Assembly: GCA_020628425.1 (NCBI GenBank) | Contig: JAHDEZ010000011.1 | Coordinates: 1 to 63,346, forward strand | Origin: Hellea sp. | Lineage (GTDB): Bacteria; Pseudomonadota; Alphaproteobacteria; Caulobacterales; Maricaulaceae | Direction: 5' to 3' | DNA: 63,346 nt | Shown here: piece after piece, positions 9,206 through 20,508 of the stretch | Position numbering within the stretch: position 1 is the first letter of the stretch | How the letters are laid out: each line of letters opens with the position of its first letter | Made by a program: the position numbers and the translations under genes | Notes under the pieces: model-generated | Database searches by the model: none | What the model saw: only the letters and a program-made list of their open reading frames with translations | Told to the model about the DNA's origin: nothing

Positions 9206-9787
9206 ATGTCAGACCCCATTTTAAAAGCAGGCCTTCTCAAAGCGGGAGAGGGCGCGCGGGACCTCGGTATCCCGGCCTATGATCCAAAGAAACATGATCC
9301 GTTTTTTGATGGCTTGTCAGATCAGTTGGCAGACAAGGGCTTCATCACTGCGGCTTCGGATGATTTGATTACCTGGGCTCGCACGGGCTCCTTAATGTGG
9401 ATGACGTTTGGTTTAGCCTGTTGCGCCGTTGAGATGATGCAGGCCTCTATGCCGCGCTATGATCTGGAGCGCTTTGGCGTGGCACCCCGGGCGTCCCCCC
9501 GTCAAAGTGATGTGATGATCGTCGCCGGTACGTTGACCAATAAAATGGCGCCGGCGCTTCGTAAGGTTTACGATCAAATGCCAGCGCCGCGTTATGTGAT
9601 TTCAATGGGCTCCTGCGCCAATGGTGGGGGTTATTATCACTATTCCTATGCGGTTGTGCGGGGCTGTGACAGGATCGTTCCTGTGGATATATACGTGCCG
9701 GGCTGTCCGCCGACCGCCGAGGCACTGGTTTACGGCATTCTGCAGTTGCAAAAGAAAATCCGCCGCGAAGGCAATATAGAAAGATAG
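9206..9787 (+). CDS. nuoB: NADH-quinone oxidoreductase subunit B
   Basis: Peripheral-arm subunit that holds cluster N2, the [4Fe-4S] centre donating electrons to quinone. Ligands are visible: the tandem Cys pair in [11 protein letters not shown], the Cys in [12 protein letters not shown], and the Cys of [11 protein letters not shown]. The 193-residue length is normal for alphaproteobacteria, with an N-terminal extension of about 35 residues before the core. It follows an AGGAGAG ribosome-binding site and is separated from nuoC by 2 bases. Confidence 0.97.
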   Translation: MSDPILKAGLLKAGEGARDLGIPAYDPKKHDPFFDGLSDQLADKGFITAASDDLITWARTGSLMWMTFGLACCAVEMMQASMPRYDLERFGVAPRASPRQSDVMIVAGTLTNKMAPALRKVYDQMPAPRYVISMGSCANGGGYYHYSYAVVRGCDRIVPVDIYVPGCPPTAEALVYGILQLQKKIRREGNIER

Positions 9788-9789
9788 TC

Positions 9790-10386
9790 GTGCTGGAACT
9801 GAAAAGTCATATCGAGACTGAATTGGGTGACGCCGTCAATTCCATTGATGTGGAATATGGTGAGATGACCGTCAATGCGCGCCGGGCGGCCGTTAAACAG
9901 GTTATTTCATTTCTGAAATCCGACGCTAAGTGCAAGTTCGAGACTCTGATAGATTTGGCCGGCGTGGATTATCCTGCCCGCGAGCGCCGCTTTGACGTTG
10001 TTTATCATATGCTCTCCATGGCCCATAACACACGCATTCGTGTTAAGGTGTCCACTGATGAGGTTGAGCCTGTACGTTCTATTGCTGAGATGTTCCCTAA
10101 CGCTGATTGGTATGAGCGCGAAGCCTTTGACATGTACGGTATTATATTTGACCAGCATCCGGACCTGCGTCGCATTCTGACTGATTACGGTTTTGAAGGT
10201 TATCCGCTCCGCAAGGACTTCCCGCTCTCGGGTTATGTGGAAGTCCGTTATGACGAAGAACGTAAAGCCGTCGTCTATGAGCCGGTAAACTTGCCGCAAG
10301 AATATAGAAGCTTTGATTTCATGTCCCCTTGGGAGGGCGCGAAATACGTCCTGCCTGGCGACGAGAAGGGGGAGGCCGAAAAATGA
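9790..10386 (+). CDS. nuoC: NADH-quinone oxidoreductase subunit C
   Basis: The 30-kDa-type peripheral subunit, separate here from NuoD (the two are fused in enterobacteria). Recognised by [32 protein letters not shown] and a DFPLSGY segment. It has 198 residues. The start codon is GTG at 9790, two bases after the nuoB stop; no better ATG lies near the conserved N-terminus. The stop overlaps the nuoD start (ATGA at 10383-10386), indicating translational coupling. Confidence 0.95.
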   Translation: MLELKSHIETELGDAVNSIDVEYGEMTVNARRAAVKQVISFLKSDAKCKFETLIDLAGVDYPARERRFDVVYHMLSMAHNTRIRVKVSTDEVEPVRSIAEMFPNADWYEREAFDMYGIIFDQHPDLRRILTDYGFEGYPLRKDFPLSGYVEVRYDEERKAVVYEPVNLPQEYRSFDFMSPWEGAKYVLPGDEKGEAEK

Positions 10387-11576
10387 CGACCGAAGCCATA
10401 CTCGAAGGTGATGATCGTAATTTTACCATTAATTTCGGCCCCCAGCACCCGGCCGCGCACGGCGTTTTGCGTTTGGTGCTCGAGCTGGAAGGCGAAATTG
10501 TTGAGCGCGTGGATCCACATATCGGCCTTTTGCACCGTGGTACGGAAAAACTGATCGAGCATAAAACCTATCTGCAGGCCCTGCCGTATTTTGACCGCCT
10601 CGACTATGTGGCACCCATGAACCAGGAACATGCCTATTGTCTGGCCATTGAGAAGCTCGCCGGTATCGAAGTGCCGCGCCGTGCCCAGTTCATCCGGGTC
10701 ATCTTTTCTGAGATCGGGCGTATCCTGTCACATATGTTGAACGTGACGACGCAGGCTATGGATGTGGGCGCGCTTACGCCGCCGGTCTGGGGTTTTGAGG
10801 AGCGCGAAAAGCTTATGGTCTTTTATGAGCGCGCATCCGGGTCTCGCATGCATGCGGCCTATTTTCGCCCCGGTGGCGTTCATCAGGATTTGCCGCCTGA
10901 ATTGGTCGCTGATATAGACGCCTGGTGTGATCAGTTCCACGAGAAGCTGGACGACATTGAAACGCTATTGACCGATAACCGTATCTTTAAACAGCGTAAT
11001 GTGGATATCGGCGTGGTTTCCAAGCAGGACGCCTATGACTGGGGGTTCTCCGGTGTAATGGTGCGTGGCTCGGGTATTCCATGGGATTTGCGCCGCTCGC
11101 AGCCCTATGAAGTTTACGAAGAGCTCGATTTTAAAATTCCTCTGGGCAAAAATGGTGATTGCTATGACCGCTATCTTTGCCGTGTTGAGGAAATGCATGA
11201 GAGCGCGCGCATCATGAAGCAGTGTATCGCCATGATGCCTGAAGGACCTGTGATGTCGGAAGATAATAAAATCACACCGCCACGACGAGGTGACATGAAA
11301 ACATCCATGGAAGCGCTTATCCACCACTTTAAGCTTTACACCGAAGGCTTCAAAGTGCCCTCGGGCGAGGTTTACACCTGTGTTGAGGCGCCCAAAGGTG
11401 AGTTCGGCGTTTATCTGATTTCCGATGGCTCTAATAAGCCATATCGCTGTAAAATCCGCGCGCCGGGATTTCCGCATCTGGCCGCCATGGATTACCTCAA
11501 TAAAGGCCATATGTTGGCGGACGTTTCTGCTATTCTGGGGTCGTTAGATATCGTGTTCGGGGAGATTGACCGATGA
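10383..11576 (+). CDS. nuoD: NADH-quinone oxidoreductase subunit D
   Basis: The 49-kDa-type subunit, related to hydrogenase large subunits, which forms the quinone site together with NuoB. Signature segments [14 protein letters not shown] and [12 protein letters not shown] are near the N-terminus, and the protein ends in GEIDR as usual. The 397-residue length matches the family. I chose the ATG at 10383, which overlaps the nuoC stop. A longer frame from 10329 would add 18 residues that only re-read the end of nuoC and are not family-like. Its TGA overlaps the nuoE ATG. Confidence 0.97.
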   Translation: MTTEAILEGDDRNFTINFGPQHPAAHGVLRLVLELEGEIVERVDPHIGLLHRGTEKLIEHKTYLQALPYFDRLDYVAPMNQEHAYCLAIEKLAGIEVPRRAQFIRVIFSEIGRILSHMLNVTTQAMDVGALTPPVWGFEEREKLMVFYERASGSRMHAAYFRPGGVHQDLPPELVADIDAWCDQFHEKLDDIETLLTDNRIFKQRNVDIGVVSKQDAYDWGFSGVMVRGSGIPWDLRRSQPYEVYEELDFKIPLGKNGDCYDRYLCRVEEMHESARIMKQCIAMMPEGPVMSEDNKITPPRRGDMKTSMEALIHHFKLYTEGFKVPSGEVYTCVEAPKGEFGVYLISDGSNKPYRCKIRAPGFPHLAAMDYLNKGHMLADVSAILGSLDIVFGEIDR

Positions 11577-12595
11577 GCGCGCGCCGTCTCGCCATATCAC
11601 AACCCGATAATTTCAAATTATCAGCTTCTGCAAAAAAGCAGATCAATAACTGGGTGAAAAAATATCCCAAAGACCGTCAGCGCTCGGCTCTAATTCCTGC
11701 GCTTTGGATTGCGCAAAAGGATGCTGGTGGCTGGGTGCCTGAAGCCGCACTTCGCGAAATTGGCGATATGCTGGGTATGGCTTACATCCGCGTTTATGAG
11801 GTGGTTACATTTTATACCATGTTCAACCTCGAACCCGTTGGCGAGCATCACATTCAGCTCTGCGGAACAACGCCCTGCTGGTTGCGCGGGTCGGACGATC
11901 TGATTGAAGTGTTGAAACGCCGTATCGGGCCGCACGGATCTGTATCTGAAGATGGTAAACTGTCTTGGGTAGAGGTTGAGTGTCTAGGGGCTTGCGCGAA
12001 TGCACCGATGGCTCAGATTTCAAACCCCAAAGACGATATGTATTATGAAGACCTAACGGCTGAAAGCTTTGAAGTTTTGCTGGATAATCTGGTGGCTGGA
12101 AAAGGCGTTGATGCGGGGCCGCAGAACTCTCGGCATACGTCGGAGCCCGAGGGCGGTAACATCGCTCTGACGGGCGAGGGGCCTTATCACGATCAGGTGG
12201 CTTATCTGCCCAACGCCCCGAAAAAAACCAAAATGTCGGTTCATGGCGGCGCGCCAAAAACGAAACGCAACTCCGCAACGAAAGCGCCTGCGAAAACGAC
12301 GGCTGCGCCTAAAAAAGCACCCTCGAAGAAGGCCGCAAAGCCCAAAGTTATTTATACAGACGGCCCGACAGATGGCGCGCCGGATGATCTCAAGAAAATC
12401 AAGGGCATAGGCCCGAAATTTGAGAAAGATCTGAATAATAAGGGTATCTATTATTTCCGCCAGATCGGCGCCTGGAAAGCCGCCGATATAAAAATGGTCG
12501 AAGAGCTTATCGACTCCATTCCTGGTCGCATCAAGCGCGACGAATGGGTCAAGCAGGGTAAACATCTGGCCAAACAGACTGGAAAGAAGGGGTAA
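11573..12595 (+). CDS. nuoE: NADH-quinone oxidoreductase subunit E with C-terminal GIGP-domain extension
   Basis: The 24-kDa thioredoxin-fold subunit that binds the [2Fe-2S] cluster N1a. The N-terminal 180 residues are standard, with ligands in [11 protein letters not shown] and [11 protein letters not shown]. The protein then continues for about 150 residues: a Lys/Ala/Pro-rich linker (about residues 210-265) and a compact domain with [14 protein letters not shown]...[11 protein letters not shown]...[10 protein letters not shown] (about 270-337), which looks like a helix-hairpin-helix/DUF4332-type fold. Extended NuoE proteins are known in alphaproteobacteria; the function of the tail is not. 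The same kind of tail occurs on RpsB in this window. Start ATG overlaps the nuoD stop. Confidence 0.95.
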   Translation: MSARRLAISQPDNFKLSASAKKQINNWVKKYPKDRQRSALIPALWIAQKDAGGWVPEAALREIGDMLGMAYIRVYEVVTFYTMFNLEPVGEHHIQLCGTTPCWLRGSDDLIEVLKRRIGPHGSVSEDGKLSWVEVECLGACANAPMAQISNPKDDMYYEDLTAESFEVLLDNLVAGKGVDAGPQNSRHTSEPEGGNIALTGEGPYHDQVAYLPNAPKKTKMSVHGGAPKTKRNSATKAPAKTTAAPKKAPSKKAAKPKVIYTDGPTDGAPDDLKKIKGIGPKFEKDLNNKGIYYFRQIGAWKAADIKMVEELIDSIPGRIKRDEWVKQGKHLAKQTGKKG

Positions 12596-12600
12596 GGACA

Positions 12601-13920
12601 ATGGCTGAGCTTCTTCAAGATAAAGACCGGATTTTCACCAACCTCTATGGCCTGCATGATTGGGGTCTTGAGGCTGCCAAAAAACGCGGCGCCTGGTTGG
12701 GCACCAAGGAAATGATCGAACAAGGCCACGATTGGGTTGTTGATCAGGTCAAGGCGTCGGGTCTTCGCGGACGCGGTGGTGCGGGTTTCCCGACGGGCCT
12801 AAAATGGTCCTTCATGCCAAAAGATGTGGGCAAGCGCCCACACTACCTGGTGGTCAATGCAGACGAGTCTGAGCCTGGAACGTGTAAAGACCGGGAAATG
12901 ATGCGTCACGATCCGCATTTGTTGATCGAAGGTTGTCTGGTGGCGTCTTTCGCCATGCGGGCTCACGCTTGTTACATATATTTGCGCGGCGAATATATCC
13001 TTGAGCGTCAACGCTTGCAGGCCGCTATTGATGAAGCCTATGCCGCAGGTCTGGTCGGTAAAAACGCCTGTGGATCAGGATGGGATTTCGATATTTATGT
13101 CCATCACGGTGCCGGCGCCTATATTTGCGGTGAGGAAACCGCGCTTCTGGAAAGTCTTGAGGGTAAAAAAGGCCAGCCGCGCCTCAAGCCGCCATTCCCA
13201 GCCAATGCCGGTCTTTACGGTTGCCCAACGACCGTCAACAATGTCGAGTCTATCGCTGTTGTCCCAACTATTTTGCGTCGCGGTGTTGATTGGTGGACGC
13301 AATTTGGCCGTGACAATAACAAAGGCACGAAAGTTTTCTCAATCTCCGGTCACGTCAACAAACCGTGCAATGTAGAAGAGGCGCTGTCTATTCCGCTCAA
13401 GACGCTCATCGAAGAGCATTGCGGTGGAGTCCGTGGCGGTTGGGATAATCTCAAAGCCATTATTCCGGGCGGATCTTCAGTACCGCTGCTGCCCAAAGAG
13501 ATTTGCGATACGGTATTAATGGATTTCGATGCGCTACGTGAACATAAATCTGGCCTCGGAACGGCGGCGGTCATCGTTATGGATAAATCCACAGACGTAG
13601 TCAAAGCCATCGCGCGTCTTTCTTATTTCTATAAGCATGAGAGCTGCGGTCAGTGTACACCATGTCGCGAAGGTACGGGCTGGATGTGGCGCGTTATGGA
13701 ACGCATGGTGCGCGGCGAAAGTTCGACCGAAGAAATTGATATGCTTTTAAATGTGACGAAACAGGTTGAAGGTCACACTATCTGCGCCCTCGGCGACGCG
13801 GCAGCTTGGCCAATTCAAGGCCTCATCCGTCACTTTCGCCACGAGATTGAAGAGCGTATTGACAATTACCGGGCCGGTAAACCTGTATTCGTGCCCCAAA
13901 TGATCGAGGCGGCGGAGTAG
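12601..13920 (+). CDS. nuoF: NADH-quinone oxidoreductase subunit F (NADH and FMN site)
   Basis: The 51-kDa subunit that oxidises NADH through FMN and passes electrons to [4Fe-4S] cluster N3. Seen in sequence: the glycine-rich NADH/FMN segments [15 protein letters not shown] and [14 protein letters not shown], the FMN-binding YICGEETAL, and cluster ligands [15 protein letters not shown] with the later Cys in [12 protein letters not shown]. It has 439 residues. Five bases separate it from nuoE, with AAGGGGTAAGG as ribosome-binding site. Confidence 0.98.
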   Translation: MAELLQDKDRIFTNLYGLHDWGLEAAKKRGAWLGTKEMIEQGHDWVVDQVKASGLRGRGGAGFPTGLKWSFMPKDVGKRPHYLVVNADESEPGTCKDREMMRHDPHLLIEGCLVASFAMRAHACYIYLRGEYILERQRLQAAIDEAYAAGLVGKNACGSGWDFDIYVHHGAGAYICGEETALLESLEGKKGQPRLKPPFPANAGLYGCPTTVNNVESIAVVPTILRRGVDWWTQFGRDNNKGTKVFSISGHVNKPCNVEEALSIPLKTLIEEHCGGVRGGWDNLKAIIPGGSSVPLLPKEICDTVLMDFDALREHKSGLGTAAVIVMDKSTDVVKAIARLSYFYKHESCGQCTPCREGTGWMWRVMERMVRGESSTEEIDMLLNVTKQVEGHTICALGDAAAWPIQGLIRHFRHEIEERIDNYRAGKPVFVPQMIEAAE

Positions 13921-13923
13921 GAT

Positions 13924-16008
13924 ATGAGTGATCTTCGCAAAATCAATATTGACGGTGTCGAATATGAGATGCCGGGTGAGTTGACTCTGATGCAGGCTTG
14001 TGAAGAGGCCGGAGCGGAAATTCCGCGCTTCTGTTATCACGAGCGGTTGTCAGTAGCCGGTAACTGCCGCATGTGTCTGGTTGAGTGGGTCGGTGCGCCC
14101 AAGCCACAAGCCTCTTGTGCGCTGCAGGTCAAAGATATGCGTCCGAACCGCGATGGCACGCCAGCTAATATTCGTACCAATTCTGAAACCGTCAAGAAAG
14201 CGCGCGAAGGCGTGATGGAATTCCTGCTGATTAATCATCCTCTGGATTGCCCGATTTGTGATCAGGGTGGCGAGTGTGACCTTCAGGATCAGGCTATGGC
14301 CTATGGTCGTGACCACACCCGTTTTGAAGAAAATAAGCGCGCCGTAGATGACAAATTTATGGGGCCTCTGGTTAATACGGTCATGACTCGCTGCATTCAG
14401 TGTACACGTTGTGTGCGCTTTATCACCGAAGTGGCGGGGGTACAGGAAATCGGTCTCGCTTCGCGGGGTGAAGATGCCGAGATTACAACTTATTTGGAAG
14501 AGAGCCTGACGTCCGAAATGTCCGGCAATGTGATTGATCTGTGTCCGGTCGGGGCGCTGACGTCCAAGCCTTACGCCTTTAATGCCCGTCCTTGGGAGCT
14601 GGAAGGTGTTGAGAGTGTCGATGTCATGGACGCAGTTGGGTCAAATATTCGTGTCGATGCCCGGACGGGCCGCGTGCTGCGCATCCTACCGGTTATCAAT
14701 GACGACATTAACGAAGAGTGGATTTCTGATAAAACACGGTTTGTCTGGGATGGTCTGTCCCGTCAACGTTTGGACCAGCCTTTTATTCGCAAAAACGGGA
14801 AGCTAACCCCGGCTGGTTGGGACGAGGCTCTGGCCTTAGTCGCAGAAAAACTATCAGGTGACCCGGAAAAGATCGCGGCTGTTGCTGGCGATATGTGTGA
14901 CGCCGAAAGCATGAAGGCGCTCAAGGACCTGATGGACAGTATTGGTGTGAAGAGCACTGAATGTCGACAGGATGGTTCCAAGCTCGGTAATGACAATCGT
15001 TCCGCCTATCTGTTCAATACAACTATTGCCGGCCTCGAAGAGGCGGACGCTATTCTACTTGTTGGGACGAACCCACGACTGGAAGCACCGTTGGTTAATA
15101 CGCGTATTCGCAAGACTTGGCTGGAAGGTGGGCTTGAAGTCGGTTTGATTGGCGAAACTGCCGACCTGACGTATGAATACGAACATATCGGGAGCTTGGC
15201 TGACGATATTGCCGTTTTCACTAAGTCAACCAAAGGATTTGCCCGTAAGCTGAGGGCGGCCAAGAACCCGGTCATTATTATTGGTGCCGGTGCGTTGGCC
15301 CGCAAAGATGGCGCGCAAATTTTACGTGCCTGCGGTGAACTAGCAGCCAAATTCGGTATCGAGCGTAAGGGCTGGAATGTTCTACACGGTGCCGCGTCAC
15401 GCGTCGCCGGCCTGGATATGGGCTTTGTGCCCGGCGAAGGCGGTCTGGACATGGACGGTATCGCAGACGGAAATGCTGATATTGTATACCTCTTAGGTGC
15501 CGATGAATTTGAAACGGATAAGCTCAAAGACAAATTTGTGATTTATCAAGGCAGCCATGGAGATCGCGGCGCCCATGTCGCTGATGTGATCTTGCCCGGT
15601 GCGGCCTATACGGAAAAAGACGGACTTTATACAAACACAGAAGGTCGTGTGCAGATGGGCTTTGCGGCGGTGCCACCAAAAGGTCAGTCCAAGCCGGATT
15701 GGGCTATCCTCCGAGCACTCTCAGGTCACATGAAGACTGAGCTGCCTTATGATAATTTAGAGCAGCTTCGCGAGAAGCTAATGGCGGATCATCCAGCTTT
15801 TAACGGCATCAACTATATTATGGAGCCGGGTGAAGACGAGGTGTTCGAGCCAGCCAAGCTGGGCGAAAGCGGAAAAGTGCTAAAAGCCGCCCTGCAAAGC
15901 CCGGTCGAGGATTTCTACATGACGAATCCGATTGCCCGGGCATCACAAGTTATGGCCGAATGTTCAGAAGTCGCCAGTGCGGCGCAAGTCAAAGAGGCCG
16001 CTGAATAA
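13924..16008 (+). CDS. nuoG: NADH-quinone oxidoreductase subunit G (iron-sulfur chain)
   Basis: The 75-kDa subunit carrying the electron wire of the peripheral arm. An N-terminal 2Fe-2S ferredoxin domain ([19 protein letters not shown]) is followed by the His-Cys3 cluster region ([18 protein letters not shown]), then [11 protein letters not shown], then a molybdopterin-oxidoreductase-like domain that no longer binds cofactor. It has 694 residues, the shorter alphaproteobacterial form without the extra E. coli-type N7 cluster. Three bases follow the nuoF stop; its TAA shares one base with the nuoH ATG. Confidence 0.97.
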   Translation: MSDLRKINIDGVEYEMPGELTLMQACEEAGAEIPRFCYHERLSVAGNCRMCLVEWVGAPKPQASCALQVKDMRPNRDGTPANIRTNSETVKKAREGVMEFLLINHPLDCPICDQGGECDLQDQAMAYGRDHTRFEENKRAVDDKFMGPLVNTVMTRCIQCTRCVRFITEVAGVQEIGLASRGEDAEITTYLEESLTSEMSGNVIDLCPVGALTSKPYAFNARPWELEGVESVDVMDAVGSNIRVDARTGRVLRILPVINDDINEEWISDKTRFVWDGLSRQRLDQPFIRKNGKLTPAGWDEALALVAEKLSGDPEKIAAVAGDMCDAESMKALKDLMDSIGVKSTECRQDGSKLGNDNRSAYLFNTTIAGLEEADAILLVGTNPRLEAPLVNTRIRKTWLEGGLEVGLIGETADLTYEYEHIGSLADDIAVFTKSTKGFARKLRAAKNPVIIIGAGALARKDGAQILRACGELAAKFGIERKGWNVLHGAASRVAGLDMGFVPGEGGLDMDGIADGNADIVYLLGADEFETDKLKDKFVIYQGSHGDRGAHVADVILPGAAYTEKDGLYTNTEGRVQMGFAAVPPKGQSKPDWAILRALSGHMKTELPYDNLEQLREKLMADHPAFNGINYIMEPGEDEVFEPAKLGESGKVLKAALQSPVEDFYMTNPIARASQVMAECSEVASAAQVKEAAE

Positions 16009-17102
16009 TGCAAGACGTCGTCGTACAACCGGCTGCGGAAGTGGTCTCTGACTTTTCACCACTCTGGTGGTTCTTGGTCAAAATGGGTCAAGTAGGCCTG
16101 TTTGTCGCTGTTTTGTCACTTATGGTGGCGGCTCTGGTTCTGGCTGATCGGAAAATCTGGGCAGCTGCACAAATGCGTCGTGGTCCAAATGTTGTGGGCG
16201 CTTTCGGCCTGCTGCAGACCATCGCTGATGCATTAAAGTTCTTTTTCAAGGAAATTGTTATTCCTGCCGGTGCAGACAAGTTTCTCTTTATCGCAGCCCC
16301 GGTTATCACGCTGGTAATGGCATTTTTGGCTTGGGGAGTGATCCCTGTTGCCCCCGGATGGGTGATTTCCGACATAAATATCGGTGTATTATATGTGCTA
16401 GCGATATCTTCGCTTGGCGTTTATGGCATTATCATTGGTGGTTGGGCCTCTAACTCTAAATATCCCTTTATGGGCGCGCTTCGTTCGGCTGCGCAGATGA
16501 TTTCCTACGAAGTTTCCATTGGTTTCATTATTTTGACGGTGATTTTCCTCGTGGGTTCCATGAACTTGACGGACATTGTTGAGGCGCAAAAGGGCGGTTT
16601 CTGGAACTGGCACATGTTCATGCTGAATTTCAGTGAGTATGGCTGGCGTATAATCATCCTTCTGCCGTTAATGTTCTATATGGGCGTTCTGTTCTTTATC
16701 TCAGCTCTGGCCGAAACGAACCGCCCACCTTTTGATCTGCCAGAAGCCGAGTCTGAATTGGTGGCCGGGTATCAGGTTGAGTATTCATCGACGCCTTTTC
16801 TAATGTATTTCTTTGGGGAGTATGTGAATATTATGCTGTTGTCGGCTATGATGACCATTCTGTTCCTTGGCGGATGGTATGCACCGATTGACGTCGGCTT
16901 CCAGTTCATTCCGCCATTTTTCTGGTTCTTCGGGAAGTGTGCCTTTTTGTTCTTCCTCTTTGCCATGGTGAAAGCCATTGTGCCCCGTTACCGCTATGAT
17001 CAGCTCATGCGTCTGGGATGGAAAGTCTTTTTGCCGACTTCATTGATTGCCGTCATGGTCGTCGCCACACTGGTCGCCTTTGGCGCAAATGGAGCTGCAT
17101 AA
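16008..17102 (+). CDS. nuoH: NADH-quinone oxidoreductase subunit H
   Basis: Membrane subunit (ND1-like) that forms the quinone channel at the interface of the two arms. The 364 residues contain about eight membrane helices. Family markers are [28 protein letters not shown] with its acidic loop, and [13 protein letters not shown] near the C-terminus. Start and stop each share one base with the neighbouring genes (TAATG), so nuoG, nuoH and nuoI are tightly coupled. Confidence 0.98.
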   Translation: MQDVVVQPAAEVVSDFSPLWWFLVKMGQVGLFVAVLSLMVAALVLADRKIWAAAQMRRGPNVVGAFGLLQTIADALKFFFKEIVIPAGADKFLFIAAPVITLVMAFLAWGVIPVAPGWVISDINIGVLYVLAISSLGVYGIIIGGWASNSKYPFMGALRSAAQMISYEVSIGFIILTVIFLVGSMNLTDIVEAQKGGFWNWHMFMLNFSEYGWRIIILLPLMFYMGVLFFISALAETNRPPFDLPEAESELVAGYQVEYSSTPFLMYFFGEYVNIMLLSAMMTILFLGGWYAPIDVGFQFIPPFFWFFGKCAFLFFLFAMVKAIVPRYRYDQLMRLGWKVFLPTSLIAVMVVATLVAFGANGAA

Positions 17103-17590
17103 TGGAACGCGTAAAACAATTTGCACGCGGCGCTCTGTTCCTGGATTTTCTAGGAGCATTTTGGCTGGCTATGAAATATTTCTTTCGTCCCAAAGTTACG
17201 GTCAATTACCCATTTGAAAAAGGTCCTTTGTCGCCTCGATTTAGAGGTGAACATGCGCTGCGCCGCTATCCTTCCGGCGAAGAACGCTGCATTGCCTGTA
17301 AGCTTTGCGAGGCCATTTGCCCGGCACAGGCCATTACAATTGAGGCCGAACCGCGAGATGATGGCTCACGTCGTACCACTCGTTACGATATTGATATGGT
17401 CAAATGTATCTATTGTGGTTTCTGTCAGGAGGCCTGCCCGGTGGATGCTATTGTCGAGGGGCCGAATTTCGAGTTCGCCACGGAAACCCGTGAAGAGCTC
17501 TATTACGATAAAGAGAAGCTACTGGCGAATGGCGATCGCTGGGAGCGTGAAATTGCCAAAAACCTGGAAACGGACGCGCCGTATCGCTAG
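17102..17590 (+). CDS. nuoI: NADH-quinone oxidoreductase subunit I (2 x [4Fe-4S])
   Basis: Ferredoxin-like subunit with clusters N6a and N6b linking NuoG to NuoB. Both motifs are intact: [16 protein letters not shown] and [19 protein letters not shown]. It has 162 residues from the ATG at 17102, which shares a base with the nuoH stop and begins the expected [17 protein letters not shown] longer frame from 17018 would re-read nuoH and is not used. A gap of 30 bases with AGAGGAACAGGGG precedes nuoJ. Confidence 0.97.
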   Translation: MERVKQFARGALFLDFLGAFWLAMKYFFRPKVTVNYPFEKGPLSPRFRGEHALRRYPSGEERCIACKLCEAICPAQAITIEAEPRDDGSRRTTRYDIDMVKCIYCGFCQEACPVDAIVEGPNFEFATETREELYYDKEKLLANGDRWEREIAKNLETDAPYR

Positions 17591-17620
17591 CGGCTGATTA
17601 GAGGAACAGGGGAACACAAC

Positions 17621-18223
17621 GTGCTTGTCACTATTTCATTTTACCTGCTGGCTTTTGTTGCCGTCGCTGCCGCCATGATGGTGGTGCTGGCCAGAAACCC
17701 AGTGCATTCGGTAATGTTTCTTATTACCGTCTTCTTTTCTGCTGCCGGACTGTTTGTCTTGATGGGGGCTGAGTTTATCGCACTCTTATTGGTGATGGTT
17801 TATGTGGGTGCGGTTGCCGTGCTTTTCCTATTCGTAGTGATGATGCTTGATGTTGATTTCGCCGAGCTCAAGGCCGGATTTTTGAATTACCTGCCTTTGG
17901 GATTGATTTTAGGCGTCGTATTGTTGGCCGAAATGATCATGGTCGGAGCGTTTTATTTTAGCGGTAGTCGCGAACAAATGGTCCAATATTCGGACGATAA
18001 AACAAATTTGGAGCGTTTCGGTGAGGTTCTTTATACCGAATATGCTTTCTTCTTTGAAGCTGCCGGTCTGGTGCTTCTGGTTGCCATGGTTGGTGCTATT
18101 GTTCTGACTTTACGTCATCGTGAAGGCGTCAAGAAGCAAGACATTACCCAACAAGTTTCCAGAACACGGGAAACAGCCATTGAGATGGTTGACCTTGAAA
18201 GCGGCAAGGGAGTGGGCTCATGA
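17621..18223 (+). CDS. nuoJ: NADH-quinone oxidoreductase subunit J
   Basis: ND6-like membrane subunit with five predicted helices. It is recognised by [22 protein letters not shown] and the pi-bulge helix region [18 protein letters not shown]. It has 200 residues with a GTG start at 17621 behind an AGGGGAA ribosome-binding site. The C-terminal tail after the last helix is hydrophilic and about 35 residues long. Its TGA overlaps the nuoK ATG (18220-18223). Confidence 0.96.
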   Translation: MLVTISFYLLAFVAVAAAMMVVLARNPVHSVMFLITVFFSAAGLFVLMGAEFIALLLVMVYVGAVAVLFLFVVMMLDVDFAELKAGFLNYLPLGLILGVVLLAEMIMVGAFYFSGSREQMVQYSDDKTNLERFGEVLYTEYAFFFEAAGLVLLVAMVGAIVLTLRHREGVKKQDITQQVSRTRETAIEMVDLESGKGVGS

Positions 18224-18549
18224 CCATTGGTTTATCTCATTATTTGGTTGTCGCCGCCGTCCTATTTGTGATTGGGGTGTTTGGTATTTTCGTGAACCGT
18301 AAGAACGTCATCATTATATTGATGTGCGTCGAACTAATTCTTCTGGCTGTGAACATTAATCTGGTGGCATTTTCGGCACATATGGACCCGACCGTAGCCG
18401 GCAATAATCCCATGGCCGGACAGGTTTTCGCCCTGTTTGTATTAACGGTCGCTGCAGCCGAAGCCGCTGTCGGTCTAGCCATTCTCGTTGTGTATTTCCG
18501 TAACCGCGGCAACATTGCCGTGGAAGACATTGATTTGATGAAAGGGTAG
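18220..18549 (+). CDS. nuoK: NADH-quinone oxidoreductase subunit K
   Basis: ND4L-like proton-channel subunit, 109 residues, three membrane helices. Conserved acidic residues are in [16 protein letters not shown] (helix 2) and in [17 protein letters not shown] (helix 3). It overlaps nuoJ by 4 bases and is 3 bases from the nuoL GTG start. Confidence 0.97.
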   Translation: MTIGLSHYLVVAAVLFVIGVFGIFVNRKNVIIILMCVELILLAVNINLVAFSAHMDPTVAGNNPMAGQVFALFVLTVAAAEAAVGLAILVVYFRNRGNIAVEDIDLMKG

Positions 18550-18552
18550 GGC

Positions 18553-20505
18553 GTGACGATCTACCATTTAATAGTCTTTGCGCCATTGATAGGCGCTATG
18601 ATTGCGGGCTTCTTCGGCTCCAAGATCGGCGACAAGCCGTCTATGGCCGTTTCAACGCTGTTGCTGTTTGTCTCAGCTATCTTTTCTTGGGTGGCGTTTT
18701 ACAATGTTGCCCTGACGGGCAATGGTGAAGCCTTCAAAGTTCCGCTCATGCGCTGGATGGATGTAGGTAATTTTCAGGCCAACTGGGCCTTGCAAATTGA
18801 TAGCCTGACTGTGGTTATGTTGGTTGTTATAACCAGTGTTTCGGCGCTCGTGCATCTCTATTCATGGGGGTATATGGAGGAAGACGACAGTAAACCGCGC
18901 TTTTTCTCTTATCTTTCGCTCTTTACCTTTGCCATGTTGATGTTGGTGACGTCTGATAACTTCATTCAGCTCTTCTTTGGCTGGGAAGGTGTAGGATTGG
19001 CCTCTTATTTGTTGATTGGTTTCTGGTACAAAAAACCGTCCGCCAACGCCGCTGCTATCAAGGCCTTTGTAACCAATCGAGTCGGCGATATCGGCCTCGC
19101 ATTGGGTGTTATGGCCATCTTCTTGGTATTTGGAACCGTTAGTTTTGATGGCGTGTTCAGCCAGGTTGCCGAAAAGGCCGATCAGACCATGTCTTTTCTG
19201 GGTATGGAGTGGAACGTTATTGAACTGATTGCACTGCTCTTATTTATTGGCGCCATGGGCAAGTCAGCTCAATTCGTGCTTCATGTCTGGCTGCCAGACG
19301 CCATGGAAGGACCGACACCAGTTTCTGCACTTATACACGCCGCGACCATGGTGACGGCGGGCGTATTTCTCGTCTGTCGCGCCCATCCGATTTACGAAGT
19401 CGCCGAAGCCACCTCGGCTTTCATCACAGTGTTAGGGGCGTTTACGGCCTTTTTCGCCGCGACTGTTGGTTTGGTGCAAAACGATATCAAGCGGGTTATC
19501 GCTTATTCCACCTGCTCACAACTCGGTTACATGTTCTTCGCCGCAGGTGTCGGCGCTTATAACTTTGCCATGTTCCATCTGTTTACCCACGCTTTCTTTA
19601 AAGCGCTTCTGTTCCTTGGGGCGGGTTCGGTTATTCATGCTCTTCATCACCAGCAGGACATGCGTAAAATGGGGGGACTTTGGAAAATTATCCCTGTGAC
19701 TTATGTAGTTATGATTATCGGGACATTGGCCATTACCGGCGTGGGCTGGCCCGGGACAAGTTTCGGTTTTGCCGGTTTCTTCTCTAAAGACCTGATTATC
19801 GAAGCCGCTTATGACGCCTCCAAATACGGGGCTGCTGGTTCCTTCGCTTTCTGGGCTGGGATCGTTGCGGCCCTCATGACGTCCTTCTACAGCTGGCGTC
19901 TCATTTTCATGACCTTCCACGGCAAGCACCGTGGCAAGAAGAAATATTTGGATGAGGCTCATGAGAGCCCGCTGGTTATGTTGATACCGCTTATATTACT
20001 GGCCATTGGTGCCGTTTTCGCTGGCGCTTATTTCTACAAGAGCTTCAAATACGGATATAGTGGTTTCTGGGGCGATGCCGTTCCGCACATGGATAAGAAC
20101 GAAAAGCATTACTATCCGGATTGGGTCCTGTTCGCGCCTCTGGTTATGTCAGCCTTAGGGTTCGTCATTGCCTGGTTTACTTATATTTTCCGAAACGGAA
20201 CTGAGAAGCGTATAAATTCGGAAGGTGGTCCGCTCTATAACTTCCTGCTCAATAAGTGGTACATAGACGAGCTATATGATGCGACCGTGGTTCGCGCCAC
20301 ACGCTGGTTGGGCGACAAGTTCTGGAAAATCGGTGACATCGGAATTATTGATCGCTTTGGGCCAAACGGAGTTGCAGCGATGGCGATGGCAGGTGCGAAG
20401 CGCTTGTCCAAAGTTCAAAGCGGATATCTTTATCACTACGCATTTATCATGCTCATCGGCGTGGCGGCCATAATCGCCTTCGTCATGCGGTCAATGGGAG
20501 GTTAG
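18553..20505 (+). CDS. nuoL: NADH-quinone oxidoreductase subunit L (antiporter-like)
   Basis: Distal proton-pumping subunit, 650 residues, related to Mrp antiporters, with the long lateral helix at its C-terminus. Markers: FFGWEGVGLASYLLIGFWY, the broken-helix and His region LHVWLPDAMEGPTPVSALIHAATMVTAG, and a YSTCSQLGYMF segment. Start is GTG at 18553 (3 bases after the nuoK stop), giving the normal N-terminus TIYHLIVFAPLIGA. The hydrophilic insert near HMDKNEKHYYPDW is typical of alphaproteobacteria. Confidence 0.97.
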   Translation: MTIYHLIVFAPLIGAMIAGFFGSKIGDKPSMAVSTLLLFVSAIFSWVAFYNVALTGNGEAFKVPLMRWMDVGNFQANWALQIDSLTVVMLVVITSVSALVHLYSWGYMEEDDSKPRFFSYLSLFTFAMLMLVTSDNFIQLFFGWEGVGLASYLLIGFWYKKPSANAAAIKAFVTNRVGDIGLALGVMAIFLVFGTVSFDGVFSQVAEKADQTMSFLGMEWNVIELIALLLFIGAMGKSAQFVLHVWLPDAMEGPTPVSALIHAATMVTAGVFLVCRAHPIYEVAEATSAFITVLGAFTAFFAATVGLVQNDIKRVIAYSTCSQLGYMFFAAGVGAYNFAMFHLFTHAFFKALLFLGAGSVIHALHHQQDMRKMGGLWKIIPVTYVVMIIGTLAITGVGWPGTSFGFAGFFSKDLIIEAAYDASKYGAAGSFAFWAGIVAALMTSFYSWRLIFMTFHGKHRGKKKYLDEAHESPLVMLIPLILLAIGAVFAGAYFYKSFKYGYSGFWGDAVPHMDKNEKHYYPDWVLFAPLVMSALGFVIAWFTYIFRNGTEKRINSEGGPLYNFLLNKWYIDELYDATVVRATRWLGDKFWKIGDIGIIDRFGPNGVAAMAMAGAKRLSKVQSGYLYHYAFIMLIGVAAIIAFVMRSMGG

Positions 20506-20508
20506 GCA

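Noticed and set aside
10329..10382. Upstream in-frame start for nuoD
   Set aside because: The added 18 residues only re-read the end of nuoC in another frame; the family N-terminus begins at 10383.
10965..11510. 181-codon minus-strand frame inside nuoD
   Set aside because: Antisense shadow of a conserved complex I gene; the product resembles nothing.
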